Below are positions 57,659-64,000 of a stretch of 64,000 nt of DNA, piece by piece. Source of the stretch: CAZLHO01 sp964559455 (lineage in GTDB: Bacteria > Krumholzibacteriota > Krumholzibacteriia > LZORAL124-64-63); contig CAZLHO010000009.1 of assembly GCA_964559455.1 (NCBI GenBank), positions 9,539 through 73,538 of the forward strand. The letters are read 5' to 3'. The translations under genes were made by a program, and so were the position numbers. The notes beneath the pieces are model-generated. The model was not told the DNA's origin. It saw nothing but the letters and a program-made list of their open reading frames with translations, and did no database searches. Within the stretch, counting starts at the first letter, position 1. The number at the start of each line of letters is the position of its first letter.

Positions 57659-59152
57659 TCAGCCGCGGACGCCGTAGTTCGGCGCCTCCTTCGTGATCTG
57701 CACGTCGTGGGGGTGGCTCTCGCGCAGGCCGGCCCCGGTGATGCGCACGAACTCGGCGTCGCTCTGCAGCTCGGGAATGCTGCGGCAGCCGGAGTAGCCC
57801 ATGCCGCTGCGCAGGCCGCCCACCATCTGGAAGACGATGTCGCGCAGGGAACCCTTGTAGGGCACGCGCCCCTCGATGCCCTCGGGCACGAACTTGTCGG
57901 CGTCGGTGACGTCGTCCTGGAAGTAGCGGTCCTTGCTGCCCTGCTGCATGGCGCCCACCGAGCCCATGCCGCGGTAGGTCTTGTAGACCCGCCCCTCGAA
58001 GAGGATCTTTTCGCCCGGCGCCTCGTCGGTGCCGGCGAGCACCGAGCCCACCATGACGGCGTCGGCGCCCACGGCCAGGGCCTTGACGATGTCCCCCGAG
58101 TACTTGACGCCGCCGTCGGCCACCACCGGCACGCCGGCCGCGCGGGCCGCCGGCACGACGTTCATGATCGCCGTGATCTGCGGCACGCCCACGCCGGCCA
58201 CGACCCGCGTCGTGCAGATCGATCCCGGGCCGATGCCCACCTTCAGGGCGTCGGCGCCGGCCTCGATCAGGTCGCGGGCGGCGGCGGCGGTGGCGATGTT
58301 GCCGGCCATGATCCGGGCTTCGGGATGGTCGGCGCGCACCGCGCGCACCATCTCGATCACGTTGCGCGAGTGGCCGTGCGCGGTGTCGATCACGAGCAGG
58401 TCGGCGCCGGCCTCGACCAGCAGCCCCGCCCGTTCGCGGTTGCCCTCGGCCACGCCCACCGCCGCGGCGGCCAGCAGGCGGCCGTGGCCGTCCTTGCTGG
58501 CCCGCGGGTAGTCCAGCTTCTTCTGGATGTCCTTGACCGTGATCAGCCCGCGCAGCTCGCCGGCGGCGTTGACCACCAGCAGCTTCTCGATGCGGTGCTC
58601 GTGCAGCTTCTCGGCCGCCTCCTCGAGGGTCGTGCCCTCGGGCACGGTGACCAGGTTCTCGCTGGTCATCACCTCGCGCACGCTGCGGCTGGTGTCGCGG
58701 CAGAAGCGCAGGTCGCGGTTGGTGAGGATGCCGACCAGGCGGTGGCCCTCGGTGATCGGCACGCCCGAGATCCGGTAGCGGCCCATCAGGGCCAGGGCCT
58801 CGTCGATGGTGCGGTCGGGCCCCAGGGTGATCGGGTTGGTGATCATCCCCGATTCGCTGCGCTTGACGTTCTCGACCTGCTCGGCCTGCTCGGCGGCGGG
58901 CAGGTTCTTGTGGATGACGCCGACGCCCCCCTCGCGGGCCATGGCGATGGCCATGTCCGATTCGGTGACGGTGTCCATGGCCGACGAGAGCAGGGGGATG
59001 TTCAGCTGCAGGTCGCGGGTCAGGCGGGTGGCGGTGTCGACGTCGCGCGGCAGGACTTCGGAGTAGCGCGGCACGAGCAGGATGTCGTCGAAGGTCAGAC
59101 CCTCGACGAAGCCACCCGCGCCGGCGGGGTGGCCGGGATCGTGGCGGACCAT
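57659..59152 (-). CDS. guaB: IMP dehydrogenase
   Basis: The 497-aa enzyme oxidises IMP to XMP in guanine nucleotide synthesis. FDDILLVPRYSEVLP opens the TIM barrel, two CBS domains (about 93-205) follow, and GIGPGSICTTRVVAG near 310 carries the catalytic Cys. The flap region (KTYRGMGSVGAMQQGSKDRY) is complete. Length agrees with bacterial GuaB. It sits between hpt and the MFS gene. Confidence 0.97.
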   Translation of the reverse strand: MVRHDPGHPAGAGGFVEGLTFDDILLVPRYSEVLPRDVDTATRLTRDLQLNIPLLSSAMDTVTESDMAIAMAREGGVGVIHKNLPAAEQAEQVENVKRSESGMITNPITLGPDRTIDEALALMGRYRISGVPITEGHRLVGILTNRDLRFCRDTSRSVREVMTSENLVTVPEGTTLEEAAEKLHEHRIEKLLVVNAAGELRGLITVKDIQKKLDYPRASKDGHGRLLAAAAVGVAEGNRERAGLLVEAGADLLVIDTAHGHSRNVIEMVRAVRADHPEARIMAGNIATAAAARDLIEAGADALKVGIGPGSICTTRVVAGVGVPQITAIMNVVPAARAAGVPVVADGGVKYSGDIVKALAVGADAVMVGSVLAGTDEAPGEKILFEGRVYKTYRGMGSVGAMQQGSKDRYFQDDVTDADKFVPEGIEGRVPYKGSLRDIVFQMVGGLRSGMGYSGCRSIPELQSDAEFVRITGAGLRESHPHDVQITKEAPNYGVRG

Positions 59153-59195
59153 GGCCCATTCCTTTCCTGGACGACGCCCCCCCGGCCGGACCGGG

Positions 59196-59750
59196 TCAGG
59201 GCTTGAGCACGCCGATGAACGGCAGATTGCGGTACTTCTCGTCGTAGTCCAGACCGAAACCGATGACGAACTCGTCGGGGATCTCGAAGCCGCAGTAGTC
59301 GATGGCCACGTCCTTGAGCCGCCGCGACTTCTTGTCCAGCAGCGAGCAGACGCGGATGCTGCGCGGGTTGCGCGTGTGCAGCAGCTCGAGCAGATGGTTG
59401 ATCGTCAGGCCGGTGTCGATGATGTCCTCGACGATGATCACGTCGCGGTCGGTGATGTTGGCCTTGAGGTCCTTCTCGATCTTGACCACGCCGCTGCTCT
59501 CGGTGCCGCCGTGATAGCTCGAGATGGCCATGAAGTCGACCTCGTGGTGGATCGACATGTTGCGCGTCAGGTCCGCCAGGAAGACGTAGGCGCCCTTCAG
59601 GATGTTGACCAGGACGGGCTCGGTGCCCTCGTAGTCCCGGCTGATCTCGTTGCCCAGCTGCCGGATGCGCTGCTGCACCTCCTGCGAGCCGATCAGGATC
59701 TTGTCGATCAGGGGGTCCTTCTGCATCAGTTCCTGGTCGTCGTACGTCAC
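59196..59750 (-). CDS. hpt: Hypoxanthine-guanine phosphoribosyltransferase
   Basis: The 184-aa salvage enzyme converts hypoxanthine or guanine with PRPP to IMP or GMP. VIIVEDIIDTGLTINHLLEL is the PRPP motif, LVNILKGAYVFLADL the loop, and EISRDYEGTEP the opening. GTG at 59750 with GGGAGG 6 bases upstream. It provides IMP to the next gene product, GuaB. Confidence 0.95.
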   Translation of the reverse strand: MTYDDQELMQKDPLIDKILIGSQEVQQRIRQLGNEISRDYEGTEPVLVNILKGAYVFLADLTRNMSIHHEVDFMAISSYHGGTESSGVVKIEKDLKANITDRDVIIVEDIIDTGLTINHLLELLHTRNPRSIRVCSLLDKKSRRLKDVAIDYCGFEIPDEFVIGFGLDYDEKYRNLPFIGVLKP

Positions 59751-59778
59751 GACGCGCCTCCCGTGGCTCGCCGCGGCC

Positions 59779-60441
59779 TCAGCCGCGGACCCGCTTCCGT
59801 TCGCGGAGGATGCCCGCGATCTTGGCCGCGATCAGATCGATGGCCACCCGGTTGTGCCCGCCCTCGGGGATGATCAGGTGCGCGAAGCGCTTGGAGGGCT
59901 CGACGAACTGCAGGTGCATGGGCCGGACGACCTGCAGGTATTGATCGATCACCGACTGCTGGGTGCGGCCGCGCTCGGCGGTGTCGCGGCGCAGGCGGCG
60001 GATGAAGCGCTCGTCGGCGTCCACGTCCACGTAGAGGCGGATGTCCATCAGCTCGCGCAGGGCCGCCGATTCCAGGACCAGGATGCCCTCGACGAAGACG
60101 ATGTCCGCAGGCTCGACGTGCTCGGTGAGCTTCGAGCGGCTGTGGGTCGCGTAGTCGTAGATCGGGATCTCGACCGGCTCGCCCCGCTTCAGCATGCCGA
60201 GGTGCTCGATGAGCAGGTCGGTCTCGAAGGCGGCGGGGTGGTCGTAGTTGATCCGGGCCCGCTCCTCGAGGGGCAGGTGGCCGTTGTCGCGGTAGTAGGA
60301 GTCGTGGTGGATGATGAGGACCGTCTTGCCGGGGGCCTCTTCATTGATGCGCAGTCCGACGGTCGTCTTGCCGCTGCCGGAGCCGCCGGCAATGCCGATG
60401 ATGACGGGAGGGGGGCCGCTGCCGGCGTCGGAGCTCTTCAT
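59779..60441 (-). CDS. udk: Uridine kinase
   Basis: The 220-aa enzyme phosphorylates uridine/cytidine. IIGIAGGSGSGKTT is the P-loop, HHDSYYRDNGHLPLEERARI and NYDHPAAFETDLL form the nucleoside site, and RRLRRDTAERGR the lid. ATG at 60441 is taken because a 7-residue upstream extension has no ribosome site and the family begins near this point. It is the first gene of the minus-strand nucleotide cluster and is divergent from nupC. Confidence 0.95.
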   Translation of the reverse strand: MKSSDAGSGPPPVIIGIAGGSGSGKTTVGLRINEEAPGKTVLIIHHDSYYRDNGHLPLEERARINYDHPAAFETDLLIEHLGMLKRGEPVEIPIYDYATHSRSKLTEHVEPADIVFVEGILVLESAALRELMDIRLYVDVDADERFIRRLRRDTAERGRTQQSVIDQYLQVVRPMHLQFVEPSKRFAHLIIPEGGHNRVAIDLIAAKIAGILRERKRVRG

Positions 60442-60509
60442 GGGCGCCAAAGATACCGGCACCCCCGGGGGCTGTCAATCGCCGCCCGGCCCCTGGACGC
60501 ACATCCGGC

Positions 60510-60538
60510 TGGAAAATCCACCTGCGGCCCCCTAGAGT
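60510..60538 (+). promoter_or_regulatory. Possible promoter of nupC
   Basis: TGGAAA, a 17-bp spacer and TAGAGT, each matching the consensus at four of six positions, 70 bases before the ATG. Confidence 0.35.
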
Positions 60539-60608
60539 AGGCTCCTGCGGCCCGACCGGCCGCCCCGTTCCGCGTCGCGAACCGGTATCGCCCCTCCCGG
60601 AGGCCCTG

Positions 60609-61901
60609 ATGACCTGGCTGAACCTGACTTCCCTGCTCGGCGTCGCCGTGATCCTGCTGCTGGCCTGGGGGCTAAGCGTCGACCGGCGACGCGTGCCCTG
60701 GCGGGTGATCGGCTGGGGCCTGGGCCTGCAGTTCGTCTTCGCCCTGCTGCTGCTGCGCACCGGCTTCGGCCGGGTCGTCTTCATCGGCGCCCGGCAGGTG
60801 ATCGTGCGCATCCTGGGCTTCACCGACGCCGGCACCGCCTTCCTCTTCGGCAACCTCTTCCGGGGCAACGAGGGACTGGTCCAGTACCTGCAGCCGGGCC
60901 CCGAGGGCGGCTTCACCCAGATCACGAACTCGGCCACGGGCCAGCTGGTCCCCCTGGGCAACATCTTCGCCATCCACGTCCTGCCCACGATCATCTTCTT
61001 CTCGAGCCTGATGGCGATCCTCTACCACCTGGGCGTGATGCAGAAGCTGATCGCCGGCATGGCCTGGCTGATGCGGCGCACCATGGGCACCAGCGGCGCC
61101 GAGACCCTGTCCTGCGCCGCCAACATCTTCGTCGGCCAGACCGAGGCGCCGCTGGTCGTGCGGCCCTTCATCGCGAAGATGACCAACTCCGAGATCATGG
61201 CGATCATGACCGCCGGCTTCGCCACGGTGGCCGGCGGCGTGATGGCGATCTACGTGCGCTTCGGCATCGACGCCGGGCATCTGCTGGCGGCCAGCGTGAT
61301 GTCGGCCCCGGCGGCCCTGGTGATCGCCAAGGTGATGTACCCCGAGAAGGAAATTTCGGCGACGGCCGGCGGCGCCCGGATGGAGGTGCCGTCGGACTAC
61401 GCCAACCTGATCGACGCCGCCGCCGGCGGCGCCGGCGTGGGCCTGAAGCTGGCCGCCAACGTCGGCGCCATGCTGCTGGCCTTCGTCGCGCTGGTGGCGA
61501 TGGTCAACTACGGGCTGGGGCTGCTGGGCACCTCGCTGCAGCAGATCTTCGGCTGGATCTTCGCGCCCCTGGCCTGGACGATGGGCGTGCCCTGGAGCGA
61601 GGCCGCGGTCTTCGGCAACCTGCTGGGCACGAAGATCGCGATCAACGAGCTGCTGGGCTACACCGCCCTCTACGACGCCATGGCCGCCGGCACCCTGAGC
61701 CCGCGCAGCGTCGTGATCGCCACCTACGCCCTCTGCGGCTTCGCCAACTTCTCGAGCATCGCGATCCAGATCGGCGGCATCGGCGGCATCGCCCCCGAGC
61801 GCCGCGGCGACCTGGCCCGCCTGGGCCTGCGCGCGATGTTCGGCGGGGCGCTGGCCTCGTGGCTGACCGCGACCATCGCCGGGATCCTGTACGTGGGCTG
61901 A
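60609..61901 (+). CDS. nupC: Concentrative nucleoside transporter (NupC/CNT)
   Basis: The 430-aa integral membrane protein imports nucleosides with sodium or protons. GNIFAIHVLPTIIFFSSLMA, SCAANIFVGQTEAPL (with the QTEAP binding motif), TAGFATVAGGVMAIYVRFGI and NLLGTKIAINELL are all CNT hallmarks, including the conserved N and E of the nucleoside site. About eight to ten segments. Divergent from udk-hpt-guaB, so the two transcripts supply a salvage pathway: import, then phosphorylation or base salvage. Confidence 0.95.
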   Translation: MTWLNLTSLLGVAVILLLAWGLSVDRRRVPWRVIGWGLGLQFVFALLLLRTGFGRVVFIGARQVIVRILGFTDAGTAFLFGNLFRGNEGLVQYLQPGPEGGFTQITNSATGQLVPLGNIFAIHVLPTIIFFSSLMAILYHLGVMQKLIAGMAWLMRRTMGTSGAETLSCAANIFVGQTEAPLVVRPFIAKMTNSEIMAIMTAGFATVAGGVMAIYVRFGIDAGHLLAASVMSAPAALVIAKVMYPEKEISATAGGARMEVPSDYANLIDAAAGGAGVGLKLAANVGAMLLAFVALVAMVNYGLGLLGTSLQQIFGWIFAPLAWTMGVPWSEAAVFGNLLGTKIAINELLGYTALYDAMAAGTLSPRSVVIATYALCGFANFSSIAIQIGGIGGIAPERRGDLARLGLRAMFGGALASWLTATIAGILYVG

Positions 61902-61907
61902 CGGAAG

Positions 61908-61937
61908 TTGAAATCCGACTGTCGATCGGGCTAGATT
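61908..61937 (+). promoter_or_regulatory. Promoter of the LRR lipoprotein gene
   Basis: TTGAAA, an 18-bp spacer and TAGATT, starting 7 bases after the nupC stop. Leader about 70 bases. Confidence 0.5.
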
Positions 61938-62013
61938 CACGGGGGCGGCGCGGGCCGCCCCCGATCCGTCTCGACCGGTATCGCCTGCCGCCATCGCCAT
62001 CCCGGAGGCCGCC

Positions 62014-63396
62014 ATGCGTCGCCTGCTGATCCCCGCCCTCGCCCTGCTGCTGCTCGCGCCCGTCGCCTGCGACGACGACGTGACCGTGAACGTGCCGGAC
62101 TTCACGCCGCCGACGGTGCAGATCGTCGCGCCCGCCGCGGACGAGTGGGTGCACGGCCCGGTGACCGTGACCGCGATGGCCGCCGATCCCAGCGGCGTCG
62201 ACCGCATCGAATTGTGGGTCGACGGCGCGAACACCGGTCTGGTCGCCGAGGTCGAACCCTACGCCTTCGTCTGGGACACGGCCGGCCTGGCCGACATGTC
62301 GGAGCACGTCCTGGTGGCCCGGGCCTTCGACGCCGCGGGCGTGCCCGGCGACAGCGCGCCGCGCCTGGTGACCGTGGTCCAGTCGCCGGACATTCCCTTC
62401 CTGCAGGATATGCTGGCGACCAACGACCTCGGCCTGACCCTGCGCGAGCTGATGGAGGAATGCTGCGTCTTCCTGACCTGGGGCGGAACCCCGCGGATCC
62501 ACTTCCTGGAATTCCGCTGTCAGATCGGCGGGCGCGTCGCCAACATCCCGCCTTCGATCGGCAGCCTCGAAAAGCTGGAGGAATTCGCCTTCGACAACGG
62601 CGTCGCGGATTCGCTGCCCGAGGAATTCGGCGACCTGGGCGCTCTCAAGAGCCTTTCCCTGGGCTTTCTGCCGAACCTGACCCGGCTGCCGGATTCCTTC
62701 GGCGATCTGACCTCGCTGAGATCCCTCGGCTTCACGCAGCTGATCCACCTGGAGGCCTTCCCCGGATCCATCGCCGGCCTGAGCTCGCTCGAGGAGATGT
62801 ACCTCGACACCTGCCGGGCCTTCACCGTCACCGCGGAACTCTGCGCCCTCCCCGCACTCCGGTCGCTCGTGCTCCACAACTGCGATCTCATGTCGCTGCC
62901 GGCCGCTTTCGGAAACCTGACGACGCTGATCAACCTGGATCTTTCCAGCAACCAGTTCGCCGATTGGCCCGAATCCATCTCGCACCTCACGAATCTGACA
63001 AGCCTGGACCTCGCCAACAACGACCTGGAGGAAGCCCCGGCCTGGCTTTCGCAGCTGCAGAAGCTGCGCCGGCTGGAAATGGCGGCGGTCGGGCTCTCGG
63101 AATTCCCGGCCTCGGTGATGGACCTGCCGGAGCTCGAATACCTGGATCTGGGGTTCAACCGGATCACCTCCCTTCCTCCCGACTTCTGCGACCTGGCCGC
63201 CGGGATGGGCGTTCCGCTCTGGAACTGGTTCTCGTCCTCTGTCAGTCCGAACATCCTCCTGAGGTACAACGCCCTCTTCTGCGACGGCGACGGGGTCGAC
63301 CCTGACCTGTTGCCGGACTGTCTGCGGACGGTCTACGACGCACCGCCCTACCAGGACTGGGTCCCGGACTTCATGGATCAGGACTGCGGCCCCTGA
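62014..63396 (+). CDS. Leucine-rich-repeat lipoprotein with Ig-like domain
   Basis: The 460-aa product has a lipoprotein signal (LLLLAPVAC, Cys19), an Ig-like domain about residues 31-125 (PTVQIVAPAADEWVHGP ... RIELWVDGANTG ... FDAAGVPGD), then from about 175 nine or so leucine-rich repeats (LEKLEEFAFDNG, LTTLINLDLSSNQFADWPES, LTNLTSLDLANNDLEEAP). A C-terminal cysteine-containing cap follows. A surface-binding role is inferred. It uses less extreme codon bias than its neighbours (more TTC/AAT and TCG runs), and is bounded by its own promoter and terminator. Confidence 0.88.
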   Translation: MRRLLIPALALLLLAPVACDDDVTVNVPDFTPPTVQIVAPAADEWVHGPVTVTAMAADPSGVDRIELWVDGANTGLVAEVEPYAFVWDTAGLADMSEHVLVARAFDAAGVPGDSAPRLVTVVQSPDIPFLQDMLATNDLGLTLRELMEECCVFLTWGGTPRIHFLEFRCQIGGRVANIPPSIGSLEKLEEFAFDNGVADSLPEEFGDLGALKSLSLGFLPNLTRLPDSFGDLTSLRSLGFTQLIHLEAFPGSIAGLSSLEEMYLDTCRAFTVTAELCALPALRSLVLHNCDLMSLPAAFGNLTTLINLDLSSNQFADWPESISHLTNLTSLDLANNDLEEAPAWLSQLQKLRRLEMAAVGLSEFPASVMDLPELEYLDLGFNRITSLPPDFCDLAAGMGVPLWNWFSSSVSPNILLRYNALFCDGDGVDPDLLPDCLRTVYDAPPYQDWVPDFMDQDCGP

Positions 63397-63421
63397 CCCC
63401 GCGCCCTGCCCTCGCGACAAC

Positions 63422-63452
63422 GGGGCGGGCCCCGCGGCCCGCCCCTTTCCTT
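63422..63452 (+). terminator. Terminator of the LRR lipoprotein gene
   Basis: A perfect 10-bp stem GGGGCGGGCC/GGCCCGCCCC, loop CCGC, then TTTCCTT. Confidence 0.8.
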
Positions 63453-63531
63453 CCCCCTCCCCACGGCCGTTGCTGCGCCCCGCGCCGGCTTGTGCTACCT
63501 TGGCCCGGAACGCCGACCCCGAGGAGAACCC

Positions 63532-63969
63532 GTGCCCCGACTGCAGTTGCAGGCCCGCGACCGCTACCCCTTCCACGTCGACCAGGCGGTGCGCACCACC
63601 GACCTGAACTACGGCGGCCACCTGGGCAACGACACCCTGCTGTCGCTGGTCCACGAGGCGCGCGTGGCGTTCCTGGCCGCGCGCGGGCTGAGCGAGCTGG
63701 ACTGCGGCGGCGCGTCGCTGATCCTGGGCGACACGGCCGTCGTCTACCGGGGCGAGGCCTTCGCCGGCGACGTCCTGCGCTTCGCGGTCGCCGCGGACGA
63801 GTTCGGGCGCACCGGCTTCCGGCTCTTCTTCCGGGTGACCCGGCCGGCCGACGGCGCCGAGATCGCCCTGGTCGAGAACGGCATGGTCGCCTTCGACTAC
63901 GAAAAAAGGCGGGTCCGCCCGCTGCCCGAGGCGGCGGCCGCGGCCCTGCGCGACGGAGGCGGCGCATGA
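63532..63969 (+). CDS. Hot-dog fold acyl-CoA thioesterase (YbgC/4HBT-like)
   Basis: The 145-aa product contains TTDLNYGGHLGNDTLLSLVHEARVA split as TTDLNYGGHLGND and LVHEARVAFL, the active-site helix of the 4HBT branch (the Asp and the His/Asn stretch), followed by the long strands VYRGEAFAGDVLRFAV and FRLFFRVTR. It probably cleaves short or aromatic acyl-CoA. GTG start at 63532, GAGGAG 5 bases upstream. Its TGA overlaps the next ATG. Confidence 0.87.
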   Translation: MPRLQLQARDRYPFHVDQAVRTTDLNYGGHLGNDTLLSLVHEARVAFLAARGLSELDCGGASLILGDTAVVYRGEAFAGDVLRFAVAADEFGRTGFRLFFRVTRPADGAEIALVENGMVAFDYEKRRVRPLPEAAAAALRDGGGA

Positions 63970-64000
63970 GCGAGCCCGAACGCATCACCAGCCTGCAGAA
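63966..64000 (+). CDS. Start of a further gene, cut by the window end
   Basis: ATG at 63966 overlaps the thioesterase TGA (ATGA). Only MSEPERITSLQ is visible, with GGAGGCGGCGC upstream. Too short to name. Confidence 0.55.
   Translation, partial: MSEPERITSLQ

Overview
The window is high-GC bacterial chromosome, densely packed, with genes on both strands. Several things point to an uncultured-type lineage of the FCB superphylum (Krumholzibacteriota / Eisenbacteria-like), though this placement is inference. Two secreted proteins end in the FlgD/T9SS-like domain typical of that group (PNPxNP ... GxYxxR ... basic end). There are also thrombospondin-3, lamin-tail, PD40 and leucine-rich-repeat secreted proteins, many GTG/TTG starts with good Shine-Dalgarno sites, and a glnS gene. 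No rRNA, CRISPR, plasmid or intact phage was seen.

Layout. 0-4.3 kb: a secreted C39-peptidase-like protein, then a decayed stretch holding a 174-bp repeat pair, a tRNA 3'-end duplication, a thrombospondin-3 protein and an IS3 transposase relic. 4.1-12.7 kb (minus): a TPR protein, a peptidase-MA-like lipoprotein, gltX, a holin-like/phosphodiesterase fusion, glnS, then tRNA-Gln and tRNA-Glu. 12.8-14.6 kb (plus): a metallo-beta-lactamase protein and an alpha/beta hydrolase lacking its nucleophile. 14.6-16.2 kb (minus): a GT-C type membrane protein. 16.3-21.6 kb (plus): two tandem alkaline-phosphatase-superfamily enzymes, a 64-aa protein and an Oxa1-like membrane protein. 21.6-25.5 kb: PD40 and lamin-tail secreted proteins and an M3 peptidase. 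25.6-32.2 kb (plus): a Cys-rich small protein, a CusCBA/CzcCBA-type metal efflux pump, and a DUF2807 protein. 32.2-38.7 kb (minus): an ilvC-like gene, a Yip1 protein, a MacAB-like exporter without its ATPase, and an AEC transporter. 38.8-44.4 kb (plus): tRNA(CAT), tilS, ftsH, folP, cdaA. 44.4-45.9 kb: a hairpin-rich, nearly gene-free stretch with an excisionase-type HTH protein. 45.8-48.7 kb (minus): a GTDC1/QTMAN-like glycosyltransferase, a HAD phosphatase and an esterase. 48.8-52.4 kb (plus): a subtilase with beta-helix, then queF. 52.5-60.4 kb (minus): nine close-packed genes udk-hpt-guaB-MFS-crcB-DUF190-NMO-queG-amrS. 60.6-64 kb (plus): nupC, an LRR lipoprotein, a thioesterase, and the start of another gene.

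How the parts fit. Translation and tRNA maturation recur: two aminoacyl-tRNA synthetases with their cognate tRNAs, tilS beside a CAT tRNA, and three queuosine-linked genes (queF, queG and a probable queuosine mannosyltransferase) within 7 kb. Purine/pyrimidine salvage (guaB, hpt, udk, nupC) is a second cluster. The most promising poorly described systems are the tandem phosphodiesterase/Oxa1-like module at 16.3-21.6 kb and the bacterial queuosine-glycosylation neighbourhood at 47.6-54.7 kb.
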